Positions 55,077-63,247 of a stretch of DNA of 64,000 bases are shown here, one piece after another. This DNA comes from Kyrpidia tusciae DSM 2912 (GTDB lineage Bacteria; Bacillota; Bacilli; Kyrpidiales; Kyrpidiaceae). Location of the stretch: contig NC_014098.1 in the NCBI RefSeq assembly GCF_000092905.1, positions 2,914,001-2,978,000 of the forward strand, in the 5' to 3' direction. The first letter of the stretch is position 1. Each line of letters opens with the position of its first letter. Made by a program: the position numbers and the translations under genes. The notes beneath the pieces are model-generated. The model saw only the letters and a program-made list of their open reading frames with translations, did no database searches and was not told where the DNA came from.

Positions 55077-56558
55077 ATGCCGACAGCCAATCTTTGGTCT
55101 CTGCCCTGGTCCATGCTGTGGCCTGAGACGGTGGTTTTACTCGGTGCAATGGCCGCTTTGGTCCTGCGCCGGGTCGCTTTTGAATCGGCGGTGCTTGCGA
55201 TCGTGCTCAGCTTGTGGCTGCGCTTCGGCATCCCTTCGCACCCCGGGAGCTTTGCCGGAGCCTTTCGGGTGGACGGTTTCACTTTGCTTTTTCAGGCGTT
55301 GGTTTTGGTGGGGACGTTGATGCTGCTCGTCTTGGCCCGCCGCTCTCTCGGGGTCCCCGCCGAACGGCGCCCGGAGTACGCCTCGCTTTTCTTGTTTGCG
55401 GCCCTGGGCGGGATGGTCCTGGCCGGGGCCACGGACCTCGTGCTCCTTTTTGTGGGCTTGGAGACGCTGTCGATCGCTTCCTATATATTGGTGGGGATGA
55501 GAAAAGGGAACCGCGCCTCTGCCGAGGGGGCGATGAAATATATTTTGAGCGGCGCCACGGCGACGGCGGTCTTCCTGTTCGGCGCATCCTACCTTGTGGG
55601 ATGGACGGGGGCCACCGATCTCGGCGAGATCGGGCGTCGCCTGGCCGACCCGGCTCCGGGGGAGGTGGCCGGGCCCCTGCTCACCGTGGGATTCATGTTC
55701 GTGCTGGCCGCCCTGTCGTTCAAGATTGTAAGTCTTCCTTTTTATATGTGGGCGCCGGACGTCTACCAGGGGGCGCCGATCGCCGTGACGACCTTTCTCG
55801 CGGCGGTCTCCAAGACTGCGGGATTCGCGGCATTGGCGCGGATCGTCGAAGGGGTCCTGGCGGCGCCGGGCGGCCCCGGCTCTCCCTTTTGGCACGAGAT
55901 GAGCACCGTGCTGGCCATCCTGGCAGCAGCCTCCATGGTCGCGGGGAATGTGATCGCCCTGCGGCAGAAAAATACGAAGCGGCTGCTGGCTTATTCGAGC
56001 ATCGCCCACGCGGGATATCTGCTGATTCCCCTCGCCGCGTTCAACGCCATGACGTTTCAGCAACTGGCCTTTTATCTGTGGGCCTATCTGTTGATGAATG
56101 TCGGCGTTTTCGCGGTGCTCGACCAGGTGGCCCGGGCTCACGGCAGCACCGACATGGCGGCCCTGAACGGCCTGTCCCGGCGCTCGCCCTTGCTCACCGC
56201 CGCCCTGACGGTCCTCGTGCTCTCCCTGGCCGGAATGCCGCTGACCGCCGGATTTTTTGCCAAATGGTACGTGCTCACCGGGGCATTGGCCGGAGGCAAG
56301 GGGTGGCTCGGGTTTGTGTTGATCGCCACCACCGTCGTCTCGTATGCGTATTATTTTCACCTCCTGCGCCACGCCTGGAGTCGGGCCGAGGAGGAGTTGC
56401 CCCCCCTTCGGGTTTCCTGGCCCGTGGGGGCGCTGGTGGTGGTGGCCGCAGGGTTGACGCTGTTGATCGGCGTGTTCCCCGGCCAGTGGCTGGGCGGTCT
56501 GCAGCAAATGATGGACGCGGTGCAGGGAACCGCAACCTTTGGCTTTGAAACGAGGTAG
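55077..56558 (+). CDS. nuoN: NADH-quinone oxidoreductase subunit N
   Basis: A 493-residue antiporter-like subunit with about 14 helices; LLFVGLETLSIASYILVGMR, FKIVSLPFYMWAPDVYQGAP and TKRLLAYSSIAHAGYLLIPL are typical. Start 55077 follows AGAGGAGGTG. It ends the nuo cluster. A tandem GCTGCAGAA repeat lies in the gap before it. Confidence 0.95.
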   Translation: MPTANLWSLPWSMLWPETVVLLGAMAALVLRRVAFESAVLAIVLSLWLRFGIPSHPGSFAGAFRVDGFTLLFQALVLVGTLMLLVLARRSLGVPAERRPEYASLFLFAALGGMVLAGATDLVLLFVGLETLSIASYILVGMRKGNRASAEGAMKYILSGATATAVFLFGASYLVGWTGATDLGEIGRRLADPAPGEVAGPLLTVGFMFVLAALSFKIVSLPFYMWAPDVYQGAPIAVTTFLAAVSKTAGFAALARIVEGVLAAPGGPGSPFWHEMSTVLAILAAASMVAGNVIALRQKNTKRLLAYSSIAHAGYLLIPLAAFNAMTFQQLAFYLWAYLLMNVGVFAVLDQVARAHGSTDMAALNGLSRRSPLLTAALTVLVLSLAGMPLTAGFFAKWYVLTGALAGGKGWLGFVLIATTVVSYAYYFHLLRHAWSRAEEELPPLRVSWPVGALVVVAAGLTLLIGVFPGQWLGGLQQMMDAVQGTATFGFETR

Positions 56559-56570
56559 TCGAGGGGCTTC

Positions 56571-56599
56571 GCGGGCGGCGGCGGACAGCGGCTGCCCGC
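56571..56599 (+). terminator. GC-rich hairpin after nuoN
   Basis: GCGGGC (56571-56576) pairs with GCCCGC (56594-56599), 12 bases past the nuoN stop, followed by a second C/G-rich palindrome to about 56620. No T tract. It is the likely end of the nuo transcript but not a textbook terminator. Confidence 0.35.
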
Positions 56600-56677
56600 C
56601 CCCGGCCCCCGGGCCGGGCCGGCTGTACCCTAGAAGAAGAACATCGGCGTACAATATGTCCGGACGAGAAAAACGGG

Positions 56678-56950
56678 GTGAGGCATGAACAGAGCAATCG
56701 ACACATTGCCGTTTTGAAAGACCTTTTTGAGTCTATCCAGTCCCTCCCTGTGCCCCCGCTCGGCAATGTTATCGCCTTTCCCCACCCCGAGGTGGTCATC
56801 AAGGGGGTTAAACCCACTGGCGCTTATCTGGTCCGAATGGATCGTCTGCGCGATTTTATCGATCGCACCCGCTCCTTAAAACCATACACTGCAACGTTGC
56901 AATCGTCTCTTGCCCGCGGTAATTTTTTATTATATAATTTTAGGGGATGA
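56678..56950 (+). pseudogene. Remnant of a nuclease-related (NERD) domain protein
   Basis: A 90-codon frame with NRHIAVLKDLFESI, then GNVIAFPHPEVVIKGVK and VRMDRLRDFIDRTR. This resembles the C-terminal half of NERD-domain proteins (helix, VVFP-type strand, LxxL/FI helix). The N-terminal catalytic part is absent, and the upstream bases up to the nuoN hairpin do not encode it. The last 15 codons run into the promoter of the next gene, so this is probably a decayed fragment at an insertion boundary. Family call is by pattern only. Confidence 0.4.
56890..56938 (+). promoter_or_regulatory. Promoter and operator-like palindrome of the two-gene unknown module
   Basis: TTGCCC (56910-56915), an exact 17-base spacer and TATAAT (56933-56938) make a strong sigma-A promoter about 70 bases before the GTG at 57011. 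Eight bases upstream of the -35 box is a perfect 12-base palindrome, TGCAACGTTGCA (56890-56901), a plausible operator. Confidence 0.65.
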
Positions 56951-57010
56951 CTGGTCCCAAATGACTGTAGCCGACAGTTTCGAAAGTCCAAAACGGCTGG
57001 GGGGATCGCC

Positions 57011-58156
57011 GTGAGCTTAGAGATTATATTGCGTCCGCGACTGACTGGACGCCGCTTTGAGGAGCACGGCATCCCCTTAGAGTTGTTTAAAGATTTTGTC
57101 GCCTTAGAAGAAATGATCGTGGAAGTTGCAAAATATCATTATTTGAAGGACCATCCCGAACGTCAGCGTGTTCCACGCGGCTTTACCGACGGCGTAACTC
57201 TGAAGTTGCTCAAGGTAGACAAAGGTAGCGCTGTACCGCTCATAGCCGTTACCCAAACAATCCCCGAGCAACTGACCCTATTCCCTATAGCACCTACAAC
57301 CATCACTTACCTTAAACGGGCCATAGAAACCATCACCAAAGTCATTGACGAGTCATCGAACTCAGAGGCCGTTCGAAAACGTTTGCCTGAAAAGTTCTTG
57401 GGATATTTTGATCGGATTGGTCGGAGTCTTCGAGAAGATGAGGCCATTGAATTCCCCCTCGAAGGGGAAAACCGATGCGCAAGGTTGACCCTCGAAACCC
57501 GGAAAAAGTTAATCCAGGCTTCCCACAGTAAAGAACTGACCAATGAAATTCAGTTGCGCGGCATGGTGCCTGAGGTCGATAAGGACTTGAATACGTTTCA
57601 TGTACAGCTTGTGGATGGTAGCAAGGTCAAAATCCCACTGGCCATGCAATACCGAGACGCTGTATTGGAGGCGTTCAACGGATACTCGAACCGTGTACGC
57701 ATCTTGGTTCAAGGCATTGGGAAGTTTCGACTCGACGGCAAGTTGGTAGGTGTCGAATCGGTGGAACATGTCACCCTTCTTGATCCCCTCGACGTGCGTG
57801 CAAGACTCGAAGAGCTCGCCGCCCTCGAGGACGGCTGGCTGGACGGTGAGGGAAAGAAACTGGACAGTTCCGGACTTCGCTGGTTTGGGGAGCGTTTCTC
57901 TCAGCTTTTCCCAGAAGACTTGCCTTTGCCTTACGCCTACCCGACTGTCGAAGGAAATCTTCGACTTGAGTGGACCTTCGGGACACGGGAAGTCTCTCTT
58001 GAAGTGATGTTGGACGATCACCTTGGCCAGTGGCACGTGTTGGACGTGGACACTGACGACGAAGACTCCCGCCAACTGAACTTGGATGAAGACCGAGATT
58101 GGACATACGTTTTTTCCAACCTAAAGCAATATGACGTGAAAGGAACTGATCAATGA
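57011..58156 (+). CDS. Conserved hypothetical protein, 381 residues, first gene of a two-gene module
   Basis: I cannot name a family. The protein is soluble and charged, with an N-terminal region beginning MSLEIILRPRLTGRRFEEHG, a helical middle with LPEKFLGYFDRIGRSLREDE, a beta-rich section (ELTNEIQLRGMVPEVD, FHVQLVDGSKVKIPLAM), and an acidic C-terminal half with WTFGTREVSLEVMLDDHLGQ and an Asp-rich DVDTDDEDS. No catalytic motif is evident. GTG start after GGGGGG. The gene overlaps the next by 4 bases (ATGA). Base composition is clearly AT-richer than the flanks (about 43-48% GC in lines I counted), suggesting horizontal gain. It could be part of an anti-phage or toxin-antitoxin-like pair, but nothing in the sequence proves it. 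Confidence 0.75.
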   Translation: MSLEIILRPRLTGRRFEEHGIPLELFKDFVALEEMIVEVAKYHYLKDHPERQRVPRGFTDGVTLKLLKVDKGSAVPLIAVTQTIPEQLTLFPIAPTTITYLKRAIETITKVIDESSNSEAVRKRLPEKFLGYFDRIGRSLREDEAIEFPLEGENRCARLTLETRKKLIQASHSKELTNEIQLRGMVPEVDKDLNTFHVQLVDGSKVKIPLAMQYRDAVLEAFNGYSNRVRILVQGIGKFRLDGKLVGVESVEHVTLLDPLDVRARLEELAALEDGWLDGEGKKLDSSGLRWFGERFSQLFPEDLPLPYAYPTVEGNLRLEWTFGTREVSLEVMLDDHLGQWHVLDVDTDDEDSRQLNLDEDRDWTYVFSNLKQYDVKGTDQ

Positions 58157-58533
58157 ACGACCGTACTCTGCTGTATCGCCAAGTTCACCCATCATGGGTT
58201 CAACATGGAAGGCCCAGCTCTCAGACGTTTAAACCCACCCCAAAAGATAACAAACGTTTATCCGTCTACGATGGTGATATGATCACACCATCGAGGGCTT
58301 GGGAGCATTACACCTCACACCTTGGACTGGCTTCCGTCGGAGTGGTCTCGGTCACGGTGAGTGAGTGCACTGCTTTGGAACTATACGTCATCTCCGATCC
58401 TATACCCTTTCCCGAGCATGCAATCATCGATTTCTCCGAGTATTCGGCCTCGGCTGCTGAGAAAAAGGCCAAAAAGCTGGCGCATCTGGCAAATGCCAGG
58501 GGGTGCTGCCATCGCCCCGATCCGGCCCCGTGA
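58153..58533 (+). CDS. Conserved hypothetical protein, 126 residues, second gene of the module
   Basis: A small soluble protein coupled to the preceding gene by ATGA. The N-terminus is LLYRQVHPSWVQHGRPSSQT, followed by FKPTPKDNKRLSVYDGDMI, SRAWEHYT and a VVSVTVSECTALEL strand. A DPIPFPEHAIIDFSEYS loop precedes a Lys-rich helix KKAKKLAHLANARG. The conserved-looking HP...F.PTPKD..LSVYDG pattern and the strict coupling suggest a dedicated partner of the 381-residue protein. I recall similar short proteins in other bacteria but no known function. The last residues (CCHRPDPAP) look ragged and may reflect a 3' truncation. Confidence 0.7.
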   Translation: MNDRTLLYRQVHPSWVQHGRPSSQTFKPTPKDNKRLSVYDGDMITPSRAWEHYTSHLGLASVGVVSVTVSECTALELYVISDPIPFPEHAIIDFSEYSASAAEKKAKKLAHLANARGCCHRPDPAP

Positions 58534-58558
58534 GCATAGGTGGACTTACACTGATAAG

Positions 58559-58594
58559 CGTGCCTGTCAGCCGAGCTGCACACTGATCGGCACG
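58559..58594 (+). terminator. Hairpin after the two-gene module
   Basis: Twelve-base arms (58559-58570 and 58583-58594) pair with two mismatches, 25 bases past the stop of the small gene. No T tract follows. It plausibly ends or protects the module's transcript. Confidence 0.4.
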
Positions 58595-58725
58595 TGACGT
58601 CTTTCCGCCCCGTGTGGTCAGAAGGGATCGGACGCCACTCAGGGGCCGCCCCTGCTGAATGGTGACATTCGAGGCATACGTTACCCTCGCGCCCCCATAT
58701 CAACATCAGACATTTCGTGCATCCC

Positions 58726-58818
58726 TCACACACCCCAACTCTCAGCCACATCCACCATCTCCCGAATACTCTTCGCCAACTGCTCCTCCATGTGGTCGAG
58801 GGATTGCCCTGGACGCAT
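58726..58818 (-). CDS. Possible 30-residue peptide
   Basis: An ATG with GAGAGGGAGGGG upstream opens a 30-codon frame reading MRPGQSLDHMEEQLAKSI, then REMVDVAESWGV: a charged amphipathic helix with gene-like composition. It could be the start of a truncated larger gene, since a second short frame follows its stop directly. No family recognised. Confidence 0.25.
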   Translation of the reverse strand: MRPGQSLDHMEEQLAKSIREMVDVAESWGV

Positions 58819-58852
58819 CTTCGCCCCTCCCTCTCACTTTCTGCCGCTCCCA

Positions 58853-59155
58853 TCATAAACGTATCGCCCCCCCCCCCCCCCGACGGAACACCGTCTTCGG
58901 CCGGCGCCTGACCGATATCTCGTCATCCGCCTCCCAAAAAATAACTCCACATCGCCGGAACACGGCGGCTAACCTTCGTGAAACATAGGTGTCCAAATCG
59001 GGCGCGGGGGCAGATTCCTCCCGCACGCCGACGGAGTCGTCCGCAACATCCCCGAGAGCTGCATCGCCGGTGTGCGCAGCAAGAGCAGCGCGGACAGGAG
59101 CAGCGAAGGCGGTACCGGTGAGAGCCGGGATCAACAGCAAAAAATGGATTTTCAT
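58853..59155 (-). CDS. Possible small secreted protein
   Basis: The frame begins MKIHFLLLIPALTGTAFA, a plausible signal peptide with an A-x-A-like cleavage site, followed by an Ala- and Asp-rich segment. Its C-terminus is read through the 15-base tract (as Gly codons) and ends soon after, so the downstream part may be out of frame. A GGTGGATG site precedes the start. Could equally be chance. Confidence 0.25.
   Translation of the reverse strand: MKIHFLLLIPALTGTAFAAPVRAALAAHTGDAALGDVADDSVGVREESAPAPDLDTYVSRRLAAVFRRCGVIFWEADDEISVRRRPKTVFRRGGGGAIRL
58867..58881. repeat. Mononucleotide C15 tract
   Basis: Fifteen consecutive C on the plus strand. Such tracts vary in length by slippage and are also frequent assembly errors. 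It lies inside no well-supported gene. Confidence 0.9.
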
Positions 59156-59338
59156 CAATCATCCACCGCTGTGTCTCTTTTGCTTGTCAAGACCGCTTTC
59201 TAACGTACCCCTCCATCCGGAGGTCGAGCGGCGAAATATAGGATATTCGGCCCGTCTGCCCTGGTTTGCGATGACGACTACATGCTATATTTTAAAATGT
59301 GGCGGTGTATGTTGTGTACGGGAGGTCCGGGTAAAAAC

Positions 59339-60793
59339 ATGAAAGAGGAACAATCTTATGTAAGGATTCTGGAGAACCGTATCCAGGAATTAGAAATGGT
59401 CTTCCAGTCTTCCCATGACGAAATTTTCGTCACGGATGAGCACGGCGTCTGCATCCGTGTCAACCCGGCGTGCGAGCGCCATTACGGATTGGCAGGCATT
59501 GAGTTGGTGGGACGAAATGTTTTTGACATGGAGCGGGAAAAAATCTTTTACCCCTCGGCCACCCGGTTGGTCCTCGAACAAGGAAATCCCGTGACCCTGA
59601 TTCAGTCGACCGGCACCGGAAAGCGTCTGCACGTGACTGCCAACCCTGTGTTCGACAAGGACGGGAAGTTAATCCGTGTGGTTTCCAATTCCCTGGACAT
59701 CACCGAGATCCTCACCCTAAAACAACAACTCGAAGAGATGGAAAAAATGATCGAATCTTACAACGCGCAACTCCGGCAATATCAAAGACACGCCGGGTTC
59801 ACCGGCGACGGACTGGTGGCCAAAAGCAAACCGTTCCAAAACGCCCTCCAGATCCTTCGCAGAGTGGCCTACGTAGATACGACCGTGCTCTTGCTCGGCG
59901 AATCGGGAGTGGGCAAATCCGAGGTCGCCCGTTGGCTGCACGAACAGAGCGACCGTCGCGCTCACCCATTTATCGAATTGAACTGCGCCGCCATCCCCCC
60001 CGCGCTCTTTGAATCGGAATTGTTCGGTTATGAGCCCGGCGCATTTTCGGGCGCATTGAAATCCGGACAGCTCGGCCTGTTGGAACTGGCCGACAAAGGC
60101 ACGCTTTTTTTGGACGAGGTGTCCGAACTCCCGTTGGAGCAGCAAACAAAACTTCTCCAGGTCGTCCAGAACAGGACCTTCCGACGGGTGGGCGGAAGGG
60201 AAATCAGACGGGTAGACGTCCGGTTCATCGCAGCAACAAACGAGGACCTGCCATACCTCGTAGAAAAGGGCCGGTTCCGGAAAGATCTGTTCTATCGCCT
60301 GAGCACCATCCCGGTCCACATTCCCCCTCTGCGCGAACGCCCGGAAGATTTGATCGAGATGATCTTTCTGTTTATGGACAGGATCAACAGGAAGTACAAT
60401 TTTAAAAAAGTTCTATCTCCGGATGTGATCAAACAGTTGCTCGAGTACGACTGGCCCGGCAACGTGCGGGAACTGCAAAATGTCTTGGAGCGTCTTGCCG
60501 TCACGTCCGATTCGGACTACATTCGGACGGTCCCCCTCCACGCCACCTTGCACAAAGGTGTGGACAAAAACCCGCCGGGAAAAGAAACGACGTACGGGTT
60601 CCGGGAAATCGACCGCTTGAAGTCACTCGTCGAGGATTCCCACCTCCAACTGGAAAAACTTGTGGCTGAATTTGAGTCGGCGGTCATCGCCCACCTGATG
60701 AAAGAATTGCGATCTACCCGAAAAGTGGCTCTCCGGCTCGGCGTCAGTCAGAGCACCATCAGTCGAAAATGCAGAAAATATGGACTGCAGTGA
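59339..60793 (+). CDS. PAS-AAA-HTH sigma-54-dependent transcriptional activator
   Basis: A 484-residue enhancer-binding protein. Residues about 20-125 form a PAS sensor domain (IFVTDEHGVCIRVNPACERH), followed by a short coiled coil. The AAA+ domain has Walker A GESGVGKSEVARW, the sigma-54 contact loop GAFSGA (consensus GAFTGA; Ser is a known variant), Walker B GTLFLDEVSELPL and the VRFIAATNEDL region. The C-terminal HTH (TRKVALRLGVSQSTISRKC) resembles TyrR/RocR types. It should open promoters with RpoN. A good -24/-12 site lies 131 bases after its stop, before a HisD-like gene, so that operon is the probable target, with the PAS domain sensing a substrate or redox state. Start at 59339 is the first Met with protein-like context; GGGAGG lies 14 bases upstream. 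Confidence 0.9.
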   Translation: MKEEQSYVRILENRIQELEMVFQSSHDEIFVTDEHGVCIRVNPACERHYGLAGIELVGRNVFDMEREKIFYPSATRLVLEQGNPVTLIQSTGTGKRLHVTANPVFDKDGKLIRVVSNSLDITEILTLKQQLEEMEKMIESYNAQLRQYQRHAGFTGDGLVAKSKPFQNALQILRRVAYVDTTVLLLGESGVGKSEVARWLHEQSDRRAHPFIELNCAAIPPALFESELFGYEPGAFSGALKSGQLGLLELADKGTLFLDEVSELPLEQQTKLLQVVQNRTFRRVGGREIRRVDVRFIAATNEDLPYLVEKGRFRKDLFYRLSTIPVHIPPLRERPEDLIEMIFLFMDRINRKYNFKKVLSPDVIKQLLEYDWPGNVRELQNVLERLAVTSDSDYIRTVPLHATLHKGVDKNPPGKETTYGFREIDRLKSLVEDSHLQLEKLVAEFESAVIAHLMKELRSTRKVALRLGVSQSTISRKCRKYGLQ

Positions 60794-60812
60794 TGCGTCC
60801 CCGACTCACCCC

Positions 60813-60824
60813 TGCACGGGTGCA
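60813..60824. promoter_or_regulatory. Candidate upstream activating sequence for the sigma-54 activator
   Basis: TGCAC-GG-GTGCA, an inverted repeat about 100 bases upstream of the -24 element, a normal distance for enhancer-binding proteins. A further TTGCAC half-site lies near 60853-60858. Assignment is by position. Confidence 0.35.
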
Positions 60825-60923
60825 ACGGCCCGGATGGCCAAACGAGTCACTTTTGCACACCTCCGGATTCAACCTTGTTCGCCCGGCCTTGATGGAAGCA
60901 CCATGTCAGGATAGATCCCTCCG

Positions 60924-60941
60924 TTGGCATGTACCTTGCAA
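60924..60941 (+). promoter_or_regulatory. Sigma-54 (-24/-12) promoter
   Basis: TTGGCATG-N4-TTGCAA matches the consensus TTGGCACG-N4-TTGCW. GG (60926-60927) and GC (60938-60939) have exactly 10 bases between them, the invariant spacing. It lies 43 bases before the HisD-like gene and just after the gene for a sigma-54 activator. Confidence 0.8.
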
Positions 60942-60983
60942 GACAAATGGGGCGCACGCCACTTAGAACCGGAGGTATACACC

Positions 60984-62273
60984 ATGATCGAATTCATCAA
61001 ACGAGAATCCTCAACCTCGGGCCAGGAACGATCTTCCGTAACCGAAACTGTCGCAGAGATCTTGAGCCACGTGCGTGACCGTGGAGACGAAGCCCTTAGG
61101 TACTATGCCAAAAAGTTCGACGGAGTCGAAGTCAGCGATCTAAAAGTTTCCATCCACGAAATCGAACGGGCCGTTCACCAATTGCCGCTCACTCTCTGGG
61201 AAGACATCCAATATTCCATCGGGCGCATCCGCTCCTTTGCGGAAGCTCAAATGGAAAGTCTGGCGGAATTCGAGAAGGAAATGATCCCCGGCGTTCATCT
61301 CGGGCAACGGGTCATCCCGGTGGAAACGGTCGGCGCCTACGTGCCCGGCGGCCGCTATCCCCTCCTGTCGGCGGCCCAGATGTCCATTATCCCCGCCAAG
61401 GTGGCGGGCGTCAAAGAAGTCCGGGTGTGCACGCCTCCCACAAAGGACGGCGGCATCCATCCGGCAGTCCTGTGTGCAGCATACTTGTCGGGCGCCGACG
61501 AAATTTTTCGCGTCGGCGGAGCCCAAGCGATCGGCGCATTAGCTTACGGCACGGAGACGATCCGGCCCGTGTGTAAAATTTCCGGCCCCGGCAACCGGTA
61601 CGTTACCGAAGCCAAACGGCAGGTCTACGGCGTGGTGGGCATTGATCTCTTGGCCGGCCCGAGCGAGGTTTTGGTGCTCGCCGACGAGACCGCCCGGCCC
61701 GAATACGTCGCAACCGACCTTCTGGCTCAAGCCGAGCACGACATGGATGCCAGGGCCATTCTTGTGACGACCAGCCGGCGCCTGGCTTCCGCCGTATTGC
61801 AAGAAATCGACCGGCAACTTCGTACTTTGGGTACCGCCGAGATCGCCGGGGCGTCGTGGTCGAGAAAAGGCCAGGTCATTGTGGCGGACACCCTGGATGA
61901 AGCGATTCAGATCACCAATGATCTTGCCCCGGAACACCTTCACGTGCAAATCGAGAATTCGCGGGATTACCTGGATCGCTTCACCAATTACGGCTCCCTG
62001 TTTCTCGGCGAAAAGTCTTCGGTGGTCTTCGCGGACAAGCTCAGTGGCACTAACCATATCCTGCCTACCTTGGGAGCCGCCAAATATACCGGTGGGGTTT
62101 GGGTCGGGACGTTTTTGAAAGTCGTCACCTACCAATGGATTGAAGACGAGGGCGTTGCCGCCCTGGCCCCCCCGTGCGTGCGTCAATCTCATCGGGAAGG
62201 ATTGCTGGCTCACATGCGTTCGGCCAATATCCGCCTGACCGGTGAATTGGATTCGTATCAACCGGTGAGCTGA
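60984..62273 (+). CDS. Histidinol-dehydrogenase-family NAD-dependent dehydrogenase, outside a his operon
   Basis: A 429-residue zinc-dependent dehydrogenase homologous to HisD. Visible: PGGRYPLLSAAQMSIIPAKV, FRVGGAQAIGALAYGTE, SGPGNRYVTEAKRQVYG, DLLAQAEHDMDARAIL (metal-binding Gln/His), DLAPEHLHVQ (catalytic Glu-His) and FADKLSGTNHILPT (metal Asp). No other histidine genes are near; it follows a sigma-54 promoter and precedes an amino-acid ABC importer. Related stand-alone HisD homologues oxidise other alcohols such as sulfopropanediol. A catabolic oxidation of an imported amino alcohol or amino acid derivative is therefore more likely than histidine synthesis. Ribosome site GGAGG, 8 bases before ATG. 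Confidence 0.85.
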   Translation: MIEFIKRESSTSGQERSSVTETVAEILSHVRDRGDEALRYYAKKFDGVEVSDLKVSIHEIERAVHQLPLTLWEDIQYSIGRIRSFAEAQMESLAEFEKEMIPGVHLGQRVIPVETVGAYVPGGRYPLLSAAQMSIIPAKVAGVKEVRVCTPPTKDGGIHPAVLCAAYLSGADEIFRVGGAQAIGALAYGTETIRPVCKISGPGNRYVTEAKRQVYGVVGIDLLAGPSEVLVLADETARPEYVATDLLAQAEHDMDARAILVTTSRRLASAVLQEIDRQLRTLGTAEIAGASWSRKGQVIVADTLDEAIQITNDLAPEHLHVQIENSRDYLDRFTNYGSLFLGEKSSVVFADKLSGTNHILPTLGAAKYTGGVWVGTFLKVVTYQWIEDEGVAALAPPCVRQSHREGLLAHMRSANIRLTGELDSYQPVS

Positions 62274-62309
62274 CGATTGGGATCCATGACCACAAGGAGG
62301 GTGTAGACC

Positions 62310-63149
62310 ATGAAAAAATTTTTCAAGACGGCTTTGTTCGTGGCATTGGCGGCCGCCATTCTGGCGGGATGCGGCAGCGGCGCAACCACCACCGGAAGCC
62401 AGGCGGAGGGCAACAAGGCGTCAACTCTGGAAGCCATCAAACAGAGGGGGACGTTGATCGTCGGATCGTCCAACGACGTTCCTTTCGCCTACATCGACAA
62501 AGACACCAAACAGCTCAAAGGCATCGATGCGGAGATCATCCAAGAGATCGCCAAGCGCCTGGGCATCCCAAAAGTCGAAATGAAAGAGATCAAGTTCGAG
62601 AATTTGTTGGTGGAACTGAACAACAAGAACATCGACATGGTGACCGACGGCATGTATATCAAACCTGAACGGGAGAAAATCGCCCAGTTCACCCATCCTT
62701 GGTACAAGGAAGGTGAGGGGCTGGTCGTCCGCAAGGATTCCACCATATCCGGCCTTGAAGACCTCAAGGACAAGGTGGTCGGGGGCCAAAAAGGGACGGC
62801 TTTCCTGGAATACATTCAAAAGATGCAGCAACAGGGCAAAGTGAAAGAAGTCAAGGTTTTCGGGTCCCAGGCTGAACTGCTGCTGGCCATCAACACCGAC
62901 AAGATCGACGCGGGCATCACCGACAGCGCCACGGCGGCCTACACCATCCAACACGATCCGACTTTGAACGTCAAACTGGTCTCCCCGTATACCCCGGTCT
63001 TTCAGGGAACAGTGGCCGCGGCGGTGAGAAAAGAGGATACCGATCTGCTGGAAGCGGTCAACAAAGAATTGGACAACCTGAAGCGAGAGGGGTTTGTACT
63101 GAAAGTTTTGCAGAAATACGGCCTCGGTCAGGACAACATGGTCGAGTAG
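62310..63149 (+). CDS. Polar amino-acid ABC transporter substrate-binding lipoprotein
   Basis: A 279-residue family-3 binding protein with a lipobox signal peptide (ILAGC). Landmarks: GTLIVGSSNDVPFAYID, LKGIDAEIIQEIAKRLGI, NIDMVTDGMYIKPEREKIAQ and VVGGQKGTAFLEYIQK. The ligand-pocket Arg of classic glutamine/arginine binders (R in the sixth strand region) is not at an obvious position; here TDGMYIKPER follows the usual IT..R pattern loosely, so the ligand may be atypical. Lies 36 bases after the HisD-like gene with AAGGAGGGTG upstream. Confidence 0.9.
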   Translation: MKKFFKTALFVALAAAILAGCGSGATTTGSQAEGNKASTLEAIKQRGTLIVGSSNDVPFAYIDKDTKQLKGIDAEIIQEIAKRLGIPKVEMKEIKFENLLVELNNKNIDMVTDGMYIKPEREKIAQFTHPWYKEGEGLVVRKDSTISGLEDLKDKVVGGQKGTAFLEYIQKMQQQGKVKEVKVFGSQAELLLAINTDKIDAGITDSATAAYTIQHDPTLNVKLVSPYTPVFQGTVAAAVRKEDTDLLEAVNKELDNLKREGFVLKVLQKYGLGQDNMVE

Positions 63150-63247
63150 TCTTTGAGATTCTACATTTGTAGTCTGTCATGCATGCCGTCGGGGAAGGCC
63201 GGAGGCCGGCTCTTCCCTGACGACCCTTTCTTCGAGGTGACCACTGA

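Larger units (their letters stand above)
58534..59338. other. Poorly coding accessory stretch
   Basis: About 800 bases between the unknown two-gene module and the sigma-54 activator gene. Besides the hairpin at 58559-58594 it contains two weak minus-strand reading frames (58726-58818 and 58853-59155) and a 15-base C tract (58867-58881). The immediate upstream region of the activator (59200-59338) is AT-richer and should hold its promoter, not clearly definable. Overall it looks like eroded DNA. Confidence 0.5.

Noticed and set aside
52982..55282. 766-codon minus-strand frame opposite nuoL
   Set aside because: Pro/Gln/His-rich antisense frame of a high-GC gene; nuoL on the plus strand is unmistakable.
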